Shown piece by piece: positions 33,831 to 42,931 of a stretch of DNA of 64,000 bases (within the stretch, counting starts at the first letter, position 1; every line of letters begins with the position of its first letter). Both the position numbers and the translations under genes were made by a program. Below the pieces are notes generated by a model. That model had not been told where the DNA came from and made no database searches. It saw only the letters and a list, made by a program, of their open reading frames with translations. The DNA is from Deltaproteobacteria bacterium (lineage in GTDB: Bacteria > Desulfobacterota > Desulfobacteria > Desulfobacterales > Desulfosarcinaceae), in assembly GCA_021824175.1 (NCBI GenBank), contig JAKALP010000001.1:62001-126000 (forward strand), given 5' to 3'.

Positions 33831-35222
33831 TCATCCTTTTCCCAGCAATCGATCGAGTTGGGCCTGAGGCAGGATCTGCTCCTCCCGCACCACCTGGCGT
33901 ACGGTTTTATCCTCGGTATAGGCTCGCTTGGCGATCGCCGCGGCCCGGTCATATCCGATCACGGGCACCAGGGCGGTCACCAGGGCCAGGCTTTTTTGGA
34001 TGTATTGCTCGCATTTTTTGCGGTCCGCTTGCAACTCCTTTATGCATTTTTCGTTCAGCAGGTCGCAGGCTTTGGCCAGCAGCGTTTCGGATTGCAGCAG
34101 ATTGTGGGCCAGCAATGGCAGGGTCACATTGAGCTCGAAGTTGCCGGCCTGACCGGCCAGGGCAATGGCGGTATCGTTGCCCATGACCTGATAGGCGACC
34201 TGAATGACCGCTTCGGGAATCACGGGATTGACCTTGCCAGGCATGATGGAAGAGCCTGGCTGCAAAGAGGGCAGCAAAAGTTCGCCGATGCCGCAGCGCG
34301 GACCTGAACCCAGCCAGCGGATGTCATTGGCGATTTTCACCAGACTGACGGCCAGGGTTTTGAGGGCGCCGCTGGTTTCCACGGCCGCATCCCGGGCTGC
34401 CTGGGCTTCAAAATGATTTTGGGCTTCGCTGAACGGGATCTGGGTCTTACGCGCAATATCCGCAATGGTTTGGGCGGCAAATCCCGGAGGGGCATTCAGG
34501 CCGTTACCCACGGCCGTGCCGCCCAGGGCCAATTCGGTCAAGCGGGGCATCACGGCCGCCATCCGTTCCCGGCCGAGCTCAATCTGGCGAGCGAAACCGG
34601 AAAATGAATCGCCCAAGGTCATGGGCACGGCATCCTGCAAGTGGGTGCGTCCGATTTTAGCCACATCGGCGAAGTCCGTGGCCTTGTCCAATAGCGCCTG
34701 GTGCAAGCGGCCCAAGGCCGGCAACAGGTGATTCTGGAGCAATTGGGCCGCGGCAATGTGCAAGGCCGTGGGGATGGTGTCATTGCTGGATTGGCATAGA
34801 TTCACATGGTCGTTGGGGTGCACCGGCGCTCGGCCGCCCCGGCGGCCAGTCAGGATTTCATTGGCGCGTGAAGCCAATACTTCATTCATGTTCATGTTGG
34901 TGGAGGTGCCTGATCCGGTCTGGAACAGGTCCACCACGAACTGATCATCCCAGCGGCCGGCCAAAACCTCTTCGGTGGCGGTGATAATGGCTTTGGCGGA
35001 AGCCTCAGGGAGAAGTCCAAGGCGCAGATTGACACCGGCCGCGCATTGTTTGATCAAGGCCAGGGCATAAATGAGAGCCGTGGGCGGTTTCAGGCCGCTA
35101 TGCATGAAATTGTCCACGGCTCTCTGGGTTTGGGAACCATAATAAGCTTCGGCCGGAACTTTGACAGCGCCCATGCTGTCCTTTTCTTCACGAAACTCTA
35201 CAGGTTGTTCCTTGGCTGGCAT
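33831..35222 (-). CDS. fumC: Fumarate hydratase, class II
   Basis: 463 residues of the oxygen-stable, cluster-free fumarase. Visible signatures are GSGTSTNMNMNEV, the catalytic-His segment GRTHLQDAVPMTLGD and the superfamily loop GSSIMPGKVNP. It interconverts fumarate and malate in the TCA cycle. A longer frame exists, but GGTGAGAAG before the ATG at 35222 and the family's usual N-terminus favour that start. Confidence 0.96.
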   Translation of the reverse strand: MPAKEQPVEFREEKDSMGAVKVPAEAYYGSQTQRAVDNFMHSGLKPPTALIYALALIKQCAAGVNLRLGLLPEASAKAIITATEEVLAGRWDDQFVVDLFQTGSGTSTNMNMNEVLASRANEILTGRRGGRAPVHPNDHVNLCQSSNDTIPTALHIAAAQLLQNHLLPALGRLHQALLDKATDFADVAKIGRTHLQDAVPMTLGDSFSGFARQIELGRERMAAVMPRLTELALGGTAVGNGLNAPPGFAAQTIADIARKTQIPFSEAQNHFEAQAARDAAVETSGALKTLAVSLVKIANDIRWLGSGPRCGIGELLLPSLQPGSSIMPGKVNPVIPEAVIQVAYQVMGNDTAIALAGQAGNFELNVTLPLLAHNLLQSETLLAKACDLLNEKCIKELQADRKKCEQYIQKSLALVTALVPVIGYDRAAAIAKRAYTEDKTVRQVVREEQILPQAQLDRLLGKG

Positions 35223-35324
35223 ATGCTTCTCACCTATTGGTCGGCCCGGCACACTATCACGGTTCTCCTGAAGGGGCCAGGGGATATAACCGCTGTTACA
35301 GCGCTGGGACTAAAATTACTCTGA

Positions 35325-35591
35325 TTACCGAATTTCTTCGGCTGGCAGTCTTTCCAAGCTGTCCCGCAGTTGATTGATTTCAATGCTCAGTCCGATGCAT
35401 TGCCGGCCGGTCAGGCACAGCTCCGCGTCGCCTGCCTCCAGGTAGGTTTTAAGTTGGTGATCCTCCTTCTTGAGATGAACCACCCACCGGTCCTGGTCTT
35501 TATCATAGTCCACATCCACATCGATGCCGCATTGGCCGATATCGGGGTAAATTGCTCTAATTTTTTCGCAAAGTTCGTTTTTATCAATCAT
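35325..35591 (-). CDS. Small conserved hypothetical protein
   Basis: 88 residues starting MIDKNELCEKIRAIYPDIGQ. GGAGGGCACC before ATG 35591 sets the start. It looks like a small alpha/beta protein (VDYDKDQDRWVVHLKKE; LTGRQCIGLSIEINQLRDS). I do not recognise a family. It lies upstream of fumC on the same strand with a 102-base gap. Confidence 0.65.
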   Translation of the reverse strand: MIDKNELCEKIRAIYPDIGQCGIDVDVDYDKDQDRWVVHLKKEDHQLKTYLEAGDAELCLTGRQCIGLSIEINQLRDSLERLPAEEIR

Positions 35592-35968
35592 GGTGCCCTC
35601 CAATTTTGAATAGGGTCATAGTCTATTGTTTCGGTTTGAACTGACCGACTATAACCATCGATTCTGGCGACGAAAGGGGGCGCGGTCATCAAGGCCTAAG
35701 GCGGGCTGTTTTCATCATTACTGCCTTGGGCGTCACTCCTCACCGTTAGTCATGGCGAGTCACATTGTCTTTCTCTTTGACAACAGGAGGTTATGTCTCT
35801 ATAGTGATTTATGTGAGACCATGCGTCCGCCGCTGCTGGCTCCCTCCCAGGAGCCGATGGCATCGCAGGCAACGGCGCTTTCAATCCAACCGGTCCCTTA
35901 GGTGCAATGGTGATAATTCATCCCCGTTACATCAACGGGCCATCAGGGTGATGGGGTTCAATCCGTAG
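35592..35968. other. Gene-free upstream region of the adenylate cyclase operon
   Basis: No convincing coding frame. It presumably holds the divergent promoters for the small gene at 35325 and the cyclase operon. No clear hexamers, operator or riboswitch can be named. Confidence 0.4.
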
Positions 35969-37702
35969 ATGAAGAAGTTCTTCAGTTTTTGGCGGACCCT
36001 TTCGGCTCGAATGCGGAGCCGCTTTCAAAAAGGGCAGATCACCCGTGATGATCTTTTCATTGGCGAGGTGCTCAAGCGCAGCGGCATTATCACCGAGTTT
36101 CAACTTAAAATGGCTCTGGACGCCCAGCGCGAAATTTTGCTCCAAAAAGGAAAAGCGGTACGGTTGGGCCAGGTGATCGTGGATCTGGGGTTTGCCACGG
36201 AAGCGGATATGATCCGCACCATCAACAAGGAATACCAAATCTCCGTCACTTCTCTGTCCGATGATATCCGTGAGCGGTTGTCCCAGAAATATGGCGCCTA
36301 TTTCGAGCGCCTGCCCCAGACGCGATTGCCCATGTGGCTCCAGATGGCTGTGGCTACGACTTTTATTGTCGTGGTAACGGTCATTACGCTTAGTCTGGTG
36401 GTGCTGAATCAACAAAAAGAGCGCTTGTACGATCAAACCGTCCGTCTGGGGATGGTCAGCTTAAATTATTTCGCCAACAATGCTCCCATTCCACTGCTCG
36501 AAGATGATATCGTCCGGCTCAACACTTTGATCAAAGAAGCGGCCCGGGTGGAGGGGTTGCGTTACGCTTTGATCGTGGGCACCAATCATTTGATCAAAGC
36601 CCACACGGACATCAATTTGATCGGCGTGCCCTTCAAGCAGTTCGTGGAAGGCCCCAAGACCACGGTTAAAGACGACGTTACCTACTACAACTATAACCGG
36701 CCGGACGGCGAACGCTTGCTGGATCTGTATCGCACCATCAGCTTCAAGGACAAAGTATTGGGAGAAGTGCATGTGGGCATTTCTTTAAATTTCATCCAGG
36801 AACTTGTTCTTCAGGAGCGCATCTCGGTGATTCTGGTCACGCTGGCCACCATTCTGGTGGGGCTGGCCGTAGCGGTGATCTACGGCTTTCGGTTCTCCAA
36901 TCCCATTTCCCAACTGGAGCGCGCCACCCAGGAGATCGCCAAGGGCAACTACCAATACCATGTGCCGGTCAAGCGCAATGATGAGCTGGGCAATCTGGGC
37001 AATGCCTTCAACCGCATGGGCCAGGAGTTGTGGAAGAATGCCATGACCCAGAAATCCTTTGGCAAGTATGTGGGCGCCGAGGTGCTCGATATGATCCTGG
37101 CCAACCCCGAGACCGCCTGGCTCAAGGGCATGCGCAACGACGCCAGTATATTATTTTGCGATGTGCGCGGTTTTACTTCATTTGCCGCCAATACTTCTCC
37201 CGAGCAGGTCGTTGAAGCATTGAATGCCTATCTGGAAATCGCGACGCGCGTGATCATCAAATTCGGCGGCTATATCGACAAATTCATCGGAGATGCGGTG
37301 CTGGGGGTGTTTGGCGTACCGGTCTTCCGCCAGGACCACGTGGAGCGCGCCGTGCGTGCCGCCATCTTCTTGCAGGAAGAATTGATGCGGGCGAGCCGTG
37401 CGGGAAATCCGTTGCTGTCGGCCGTAGGTATCAGCATCCATGCCGGACCGGTGGTGGCGGGCAATGTCGGCTCTCAATCCAAGATGGAGTACACCGTCAT
37501 CGGAGATAGCGTGAATATCGCTTCCCGGCTCAATACCTTCGCCGGTGCGGGTGAGGTGGTTGTCAGCCGGCAGGTGATGGAGACCATGGGCACGATGATC
37601 GAAGCTCAGACCATCGGCCCCCAAAGCATCAAAGGCAAGGCCGAGCCCATCGAGGTTTTTAAAGTGCTCCGCCTGCAAACACGGTCGGAAGGCAATGAAT
37701 AG
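35969..37702 (+). CDS. Membrane adenylate cyclase with N-terminal MshEN-like domain and HAMP
   Basis: 577 residues. A cytoplasmic N-terminal domain (about 28-95; LFIGEVLKRSGIITEFQLKM, then RLGQVIVDLGFATEADMI) resembles the MshEN/GspE N-terminal fold. Then come a membrane span (about 120-145), a periplasmic sensor (about 147-285), a second span, HAMP (NPISQLERATQEIAKGNY) and a class III cyclase. Metal aspartates are in SILFCDVRGFTSF and DKFIGDAVLGVFG; the Lys of YIDKF and the Asp of YTVIGDSVNIASR favour ATP as substrate. Product is cAMP. Overlaps of 8 and 4 bases join it to two lipoprotein genes. Confidence 0.92.
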   Translation: MKKFFSFWRTLSARMRSRFQKGQITRDDLFIGEVLKRSGIITEFQLKMALDAQREILLQKGKAVRLGQVIVDLGFATEADMIRTINKEYQISVTSLSDDIRERLSQKYGAYFERLPQTRLPMWLQMAVATTFIVVVTVITLSLVVLNQQKERLYDQTVRLGMVSLNYFANNAPIPLLEDDIVRLNTLIKEAARVEGLRYALIVGTNHLIKAHTDINLIGVPFKQFVEGPKTTVKDDVTYYNYNRPDGERLLDLYRTISFKDKVLGEVHVGISLNFIQELVLQERISVILVTLATILVGLAVAVIYGFRFSNPISQLERATQEIAKGNYQYHVPVKRNDELGNLGNAFNRMGQELWKNAMTQKSFGKYVGAEVLDMILANPETAWLKGMRNDASILFCDVRGFTSFAANTSPEQVVEALNAYLEIATRVIIKFGGYIDKFIGDAVLGVFGVPVFRQDHVERAVRAAIFLQEELMRASRAGNPLLSAVGISIHAGPVVAGNVGSQSKMEYTVIGDSVNIASRLNTFAGAGEVVVSRQVMETMGTMIEAQTIGPQSIKGKAEPIEVFKVLRLQTRSEGNE

Positions 37703-38690
37703 ACTCTTCTTTTTTATACTTCCGTTGATTTGTATAGTTCTGATGGCCGGCTGCACCGGCCATTTGCTTCCAGTCTCCAATACTGCCCAATGCACACGAA
37801 ATGATTATTTGGCCATAGTAACCATACAGCCCCAGGATACACTGGAAAGCCTGGCGCGCACCTACCTGGGAAGCGAAGAAAAAGCCTGGTGGATCGCGGA
37901 CTATAACCATATTCAAAAAGCGGAAGCCGGCCAGAAGGTCGTCATTCCTTTGAAACCGTTGAAGGCCGGCGGACTTCAGCTCGACGGGTATCAGACCTTG
38001 CCTGTATTGCTTTTCTCGAAAATCACCACGGGTGCAGCCGGTGCTCAGGCCATTAGCGCCAATCAGTTTGAAGGCCAGATGCAATTTTTGCGTGACAATG
38101 GTTATCGGACCGTCAGTCTTAATATGTTCTATGGGTTTTTGAATTTAGAGGAACAATTGCCGCAAAAGACCGTGATCATTACCCTGGACTCCACCCAGCG
38201 CTGGGTGTACGAAACCGCCTACCCAATCCTCAAGCGTCAGGGCTTCACGGCCGCAGTATTTGTCTCCACGGGGCGCGTCGGAAAGCCCGGCGCCATGACT
38301 TGGCAGGAGCTGTCCACGCTTAGCACGGATGGATTCGAGATCGGGGCTGCCGGTGTTTCGGCCCAAAAGCTGACACTTAATGCTTCGAACAGTGATCCGG
38401 CGGAATATCTTCAGAACCTGGAAAATGAGATATCATCTTCACGCGCGACCATCGAGGATCATTTAAAAACCCAATGTTTCTACTTCGCCTACCCCGGTGG
38501 TGAGATGAACGACCTGATTACTGCCATGGTCAAGCAGAGCGGATACAAAGCGGCTTTTACCCGCCAAGGCGGCAGTAATCCCTTTTTCGTTAATAATTAC
38601 AAGGTGCATCGGATCGTCATCACCAATTCGAACGATGCCGCGCAGATGCGCCAAAACTTAATCACCCAGGTCCCGGCGGAGCTTCGATGA
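37695..38690 (+). CDS. Lipoprotein with LysM and catalytically degenerate NodB-like deacetylase domain
   Basis: 331 residues. A lipoprotein signal ends LIVLMAGC-type at Cys20 (IVLMAGC). A LysM-like module follows (TIQPQDTLESLARTYLGSEE). From about residue 95 comes a polysaccharide deacetylase (NodB) fold. The metal motif TFDDG is replaced by TLDST (VIITLDSTQRWVYETAYPIL), and the His-x3-His motif by IGAAGVSAQKL, so the zinc ligands are gone. A pseudo-enzyme or glycan-binding role is inferred. It overlaps the cyclase by 8 bases and the next gene by 4. Confidence 0.82.
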   Translation: MNRLFFFILPLICIVLMAGCTGHLLPVSNTAQCTRNDYLAIVTIQPQDTLESLARTYLGSEEKAWWIADYNHIQKAEAGQKVVIPLKPLKAGGLQLDGYQTLPVLLFSKITTGAAGAQAISANQFEGQMQFLRDNGYRTVSLNMFYGFLNLEEQLPQKTVIITLDSTQRWVYETAYPILKRQGFTAAVFVSTGRVGKPGAMTWQELSTLSTDGFEIGAAGVSAQKLTLNASNSDPAEYLQNLENEISSSRATIEDHLKTQCFYFAYPGGEMNDLITAMVKQSGYKAAFTRQGGSNPFFVNNYKVHRIVITNSNDAAQMRQNLITQVPAELR

Positions 38691-40015
38691 ATTGGCGTCC
38701 ATTACTGCTACTGTTGTTCTGCGGCCTTTGGCTCCAGGGGTGTGCCGGCGCTTTTCAGAACTCACCGGGCAAGGGCACGGAGTCGGAAACTCCAGTAACG
38801 GCCCAAAGCTATCGCCAGAAAGCGCTGGACCTGGAGAGGCAAGGAGAGCTGCAACAGGCCTTGTTTGCCTGGCGCGTAGTAGCAGCCCTAACTCCGGATG
38901 ATAGTGCCGTCCCCGACATCATTAAAACGCTGGAGCGCGGAATTGCCAATGCCGGCGACATACATTATAAAAAGGGCGTCACCTTCTACCAGCAAGGTAA
39001 TTTTTCCGAAGCCCGGCGTGAATTTTTGATAGCATTACGCCTGGACCCCGAAGATAAGCGTGCCGTAACCTTTTTGAAAACTTGGCTGCAATATCCCAAC
39101 CAAAAAATTTTTAAGGTCCAGCGCGGTGATTCATATTTTAAAATTGCCACCGAGGAGTATAATGATCCCAGCAAAGCAAATATTATTGCCGCCTTCAACG
39201 ACCTTGACCCGCAAAAGCCTTTAAGTGTCGACGCTGTTCTTCTTCTACCGAATTTGAGCCCCGATCAGCTGGTGCCCCGCAAAGAAACCATCTCTTTATT
39301 ACAAAAAGCTCAGAAAGCGATGGACAATCGACGCTATCAAGAGGTTTTGGCCATCACCGCCAAGATCAAGTCCGGCGGGCCGGAAGGTGCGGATTGCCAG
39401 GCGCTCAGCGATAGCGCCCACTTTGCTCTCGGCAACGCCATGATGGAGAAAAAGAATTACTCCTCCGCCTTGGAGTATTTTACCAAAGTGAGTCCTGGGT
39501 TTAAAGGACGCGAAATGGCCATTGCCAAAGCCGAATTCAATATCCAGCAGCAGAGCACCGAAGAAAAACTGCGCACCGCCCAGGAAAGCTTCAACCAAAA
39601 AGAATTTTTCGCCGCCATTCAGCTTACTGGAGAAATTTTAGCCCAGGATGCCTCCAATCATAAGGCCAAGGAGTTGTCCGACGCTGCCCACTATGCTTTG
39701 GGCAAACAGCTTCTGGACCAGGGCCAGGAAGCCAAGGCCATCGAGGTGTTGAGCGTTTTAGCCCATGATTACAAGGATACCGCTCAACTTTTAAATCAGG
39801 CCCACGCCAGACGCAATGCCCTGGCCGAAGAGTATTATCGGAAAGGCGTTAAGTATTTTCTTAATGAAGAATTGGAACAAGCTATTGCTTCTTGGGAACA
39901 AACGCTTATACTTAACCCAAATCATCCAAAGGCGAGGCAGGATATTGATAATGCTTCGAGATTGCTTGAAAAATGGCGCGGTATGGAGCAAACTGACAAA
40001 AAAGGGAATGATTGA
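38687..40015 (+). CDS. TPR/LysM lipoprotein
   Basis: 442 residues. The signal sequence LLLLLFCGLWLQGC ends at the lipid-modified Cys. TPR-like repeats occur at about 45-140 (YKKGVTFYQQGNFSEARREF) and again at 205-430 (YYRKGVKYFLNEELEQAIAS). A LysM-like segment lies between them (FKVQRGDSYFKIATEEYNDP). It probably anchors at the outer membrane and binds peptidoglycan or partner proteins. It overlaps the preceding gene by ATGA, forming a three-gene unit with the cyclase. Confidence 0.85.
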   Translation: MNWRPLLLLLFCGLWLQGCAGAFQNSPGKGTESETPVTAQSYRQKALDLERQGELQQALFAWRVVAALTPDDSAVPDIIKTLERGIANAGDIHYKKGVTFYQQGNFSEARREFLIALRLDPEDKRAVTFLKTWLQYPNQKIFKVQRGDSYFKIATEEYNDPSKANIIAAFNDLDPQKPLSVDAVLLLPNLSPDQLVPRKETISLLQKAQKAMDNRRYQEVLAITAKIKSGGPEGADCQALSDSAHFALGNAMMEKKNYSSALEYFTKVSPGFKGREMAIAKAEFNIQQQSTEEKLRTAQESFNQKEFFAAIQLTGEILAQDASNHKAKELSDAAHYALGKQLLDQGQEAKAIEVLSVLAHDYKDTAQLLNQAHARRNALAEEYYRKGVKYFLNEELEQAIASWEQTLILNPNHPKARQDIDNASRLLEKWRGMEQTDKKGND

Positions 40016-40408
40016 TACCCAATACCGCCTGTGATTGGCCGCCATTCCATAAAGGAGGAACTATACGAATTTAAATAATAAACTTTAGATCGTCCCATCC
40101 CCGCGATCATCAAAAGTATCTATTCTTGCATGGCGCTGTATCCTCAATTGTAACCGCAGAAGCCAAAGTTCGGCAAAAATGGTTGCTTGGAAGAGAATCC
40201 GAGTCATGATCCATCTGGTTTCCGAGCGCCTCAAAAATAAAATAACTAACAGATTTATTTAAAAAATTTAGTCTATTTGAAGAGCTCGAAGGCAATCTGC
40301 CGGTGCTTGGCGTTCTTTTTGCTACTTATGAATTTCACAGAGGAGAACGCCTGGGTTTGCCGTCCTAAACCGGACCAAGCAATTCAGGTCACAATTGGTG
40401 AAATACTA
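40016..40408. other. Gene-free stretch before mltF
   Basis: AT-richer sequence without a credible coding frame on either strand. A plus-strand frame that extends mltF upstream into this stretch lacks a ribosome site and would destroy the lipoprotein signal. Confidence 0.45.
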
Positions 40409-41803
40409 TTGAAATTATTTAAGAAGATAATCCGAAGAATCGCTTTGATCAGTGCCTTGACGGGTAGCCTCGGTGTTGCGGCCTGCAACCAGGCGCTGGT
40501 TCGCGACGATTTGGAAGCCCTTAAAGTCCGTGGCGAGCTGGTGCTGGTCACGCGCAACAATTTTGGCTGTTATTTTGAAGCGGCCTATGGGTCCGCGGGT
40601 TTTGAATATGAGTTGGCCAAGGCATTCGCCGACCACTTAGGGGTACGCTTGCGCGTGCAGATTGTAGAGGATGAGGCCAATATGGTCGAAGCCTTGTTGC
40701 AAGGCAAGGCCGACCTCATCGCTGCCGGCTTGCCCTTTGGGCGTCTGACAGCCCGCATGGTGGCTCTTGGGCCTGGCTATCTGGATGTTCAGACCCAAGT
40801 GGTGGGCCGGCGGGGTGGGCCCATGATCGCCAGCGAAAAGGATTTAATCCAGACGCCGGTTTGGATTACCGGCAACAGCGCCAGTTTGGAGGAGCTCAAG
40901 ACCATTAAAGCCAAATTCAGTGGTTTGAGTTGGCAGACCCTGACCGAATACAGCAGCGAAGAGATGTTGCAACTGGTTTGGAACCAGTCGGTGCCGCTGA
41001 CTGTGGTAGAGTCCACCACCGTGAAAATGAATCAACGACTCTACCCTGATTTAATCGTGCATCTCAATCTGGGCGAGCCCCAGCAACTGCGCTGGGCCAT
41101 CAATCCCCAGAGCCGTCAGCTGCAACGGGCGGTCGTGAATTGGTTTGCCTTGCCGGCCACCAAGGAGATCATTAATGGCTTGATTGGCCATTACTACGGG
41201 CATTTGGATCAATTCGACTATGTGGATTTAAAACGGTACCGCCACCGTATCGATAATTTGCTGCCGAAATATCAAACCATCTTCGAAGAGGCCGCGCAAA
41301 AACATGGGCTCGATTGGCAATTGGTGGCGGCCCAAGCCTACCAGGAATCCCATTGGAACCCCAGGGCCGTGAGCTTTACCGGCGTGCGTGGCATTATGAT
41401 GCTCACCCAGGATACGGCCAAGACATTGGGGCTGACGGACCGTACTTCCGAGGAAGCCTCGATTCACGCCGGCGCCCGCTATCTGGCCCGGTTGCATCGG
41501 CTGCTGGGAGATGAGATCCCCGAGCCGGATCGGACGCTTATGGCGCTGGCCGCCTACAATATCGGCTTCGGCCACTTGCAAGACGCGCGTGAACTGGCCC
41601 GCCAGTTGGGTAAACCCGCCAACACCTGGAGCAGTATGCGAGAAGTACTTCCTTTACTTCAGCAAAAGAAGTACTACCGCGATCTTCCCAATGGATACGC
41701 ACGAGGCACGGAAGCCGTGCAATACGTGGACCGCATCCGCACCTACCATCGGGTTCTAAACATGGCCATGGCGCCTACGGGTCTAAAGAGCATCGGCGGG
41801 TAG
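40409..41803 (+). CDS. mltF: Membrane-bound lytic murein transglycosylase F
   Basis: 464 residues if it starts at TTG 40409. That start gives an ideal lipoprotein signal (basic KLFKKIIRR, hydrophobic core, then VAAC), with GGTGA upstream; a longer ATG frame from 40277 buries it. Residues 30-265 form a solute-binding-protein-type domain (LVLVTRNNFGCYFEAAYGSA). The C-terminal SLT domain has the catalytic Glu in AAQAYQESHWNPRAVS, then GIMMLTQDTAKTLG and LMALAAYNIGFGH. It cuts peptidoglycan glycan strands, forming anhydromuramic ends. Confidence 0.92.
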   Translation: MKLFKKIIRRIALISALTGSLGVAACNQALVRDDLEALKVRGELVLVTRNNFGCYFEAAYGSAGFEYELAKAFADHLGVRLRVQIVEDEANMVEALLQGKADLIAAGLPFGRLTARMVALGPGYLDVQTQVVGRRGGPMIASEKDLIQTPVWITGNSASLEELKTIKAKFSGLSWQTLTEYSSEEMLQLVWNQSVPLTVVESTTVKMNQRLYPDLIVHLNLGEPQQLRWAINPQSRQLQRAVVNWFALPATKEIINGLIGHYYGHLDQFDYVDLKRYRHRIDNLLPKYQTIFEEAAQKHGLDWQLVAAQAYQESHWNPRAVSFTGVRGIMMLTQDTAKTLGLTDRTSEEASIHAGARYLARLHRLLGDEIPEPDRTLMALAAYNIGFGHLQDARELARQLGKPANTWSSMREVLPLLQQKKYYRDLPNGYARGTEAVQYVDRIRTYHRVLNMAMAPTGLKSIGG

Positions 41804-41829
41804 AAGATAGAGTATGCCCGCTATGAATA

Positions 41830-42630
41830 CTACCGATCCTTGAATTGCGGTGGACGTTTTTCAAAATTGGCCACCACCGCTTCCACCTGATTGGGCGAGC
41901 CAATCAGGGTGCGCTGCAAGGATTCTTCCAGGCGCAGCCCTTCATCGGCCGTGCCGTGCCAGGCCGTTTCCAGCAGCTGTTTGGCCGCCACCACGGCGTG
42001 CGGCGATTTGGCGGCGAACTCGGCGGCCATGCGATGGGCTTCAGCCAGGGGATCGGCACACACCCGCGTTACCAAGCCGAGCTGGGCCGCTTCCTGGGCT
42101 TCCACGATGCGTCCTGAGAAGGTCAGCTCTTTGGCCACATCCAGTCGCACCAGGTCGCGCAATGTTTGAGTGATGGACATATCGGGGATGATGCCCCATT
42201 TGATTTCCATGACCGAAAGACGTGCATCGGGTGCCGCCAGTCGGATATCGGCCCCCAGGGCGATCTGCAAGCCTCCGCCAAACGCGACCCCATGCAACGC
42301 GGCAATCACCGGTACCGGAATCATCTTCCAGACCAGGCCGGGCATCTGCGCATGATTGCCCGGATCACCGGCCGAGCGCCGCAACAAGTCAACCTCTTTG
42401 CGCTCGCTGGCGCTCATTTCCATGAAACCCTTGAAATCCAAACCTGCGCAGAAACCGCGTCCTTCGCCGGATAGTACCACCGCGCGCAAGCTGCGATCCT
42501 GGGCCAGGGATTTGCCGGCGGCAATGATGGCTTTGAACATCTCCGGATTGAGGGCGTTGAGTTTGTCCGGGCGGTTGAGGCGTACATCCGCCACATGATT
42601 TGCAATTGAAATTTTTACCCAGTCTGTCAT
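41830..42630 (-). CDS. Enoyl-CoA hydratase/isomerase (crotonase) family protein
   Basis: 266 residues. The CoA-binding and oxyanion segments are FCAGLDFKGFMEM and ALHGVAFGGGLQIALGADIR. The first catalytic acid is in VMEIKWGIIPDMS, where a Glu occupies a position used by hydratases. The C-terminal helix ends NFEKRPPQFKDR. It would act in fatty or aromatic acid beta-oxidation; the exact substrate is unknown. AAGGAG before the ATG is strong. It is convergent with mltF. Confidence 0.9.
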   Translation of the reverse strand: MTDWVKISIANHVADVRLNRPDKLNALNPEMFKAIIAAGKSLAQDRSLRAVVLSGEGRGFCAGLDFKGFMEMSASERKEVDLLRRSAGDPGNHAQMPGLVWKMIPVPVIAALHGVAFGGGLQIALGADIRLAAPDARLSVMEIKWGIIPDMSITQTLRDLVRLDVAKELTFSGRIVEAQEAAQLGLVTRVCADPLAEAHRMAAEFAAKSPHAVVAAKQLLETAWHGTADEGLRLEESLQRTLIGSPNQVEAVVANFEKRPPQFKDR

Positions 42631-42931
42631 GTGTTCTCCTTATTTAACATGCCGATTACGGTTTTTCCTCTCACTAGGCTCAAAGACTCCGATGGTTCAG
42701 GAGGGTGTGGCGCTGTTTTAGAGCCCAACTCTTTAATTGTCAATTGGCCCTGGCTTGGGTTGCCAGAATCCGAGGAAAAGGCGGCTCGGATGATATTGTT
42801 CAACATTATGGAACACAAAACGATTTGAACGAACATATGGGCCGCCCCAGGCGTTGAAAAATCCGGTCGTCTACGGTAATCTTCTCTTACGCAAAATTAT
42901 ACTATTCACTTGCAAAAGGAGACTTTGCCTC
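42631..42931. other. Intergenic region between divergent crotonase and OYE genes
   Basis: No gene is supported. It must contain the promoters of two divergent units. No operator stands out; TTGTCAATTGG (42738-42748) is a weak local symmetry only. Confidence 0.35.

Noticed and set aside
40277-40408. Longer mltF start
   Set aside because: It would hide a perfect lipoprotein signal and lacks a ribosome site.
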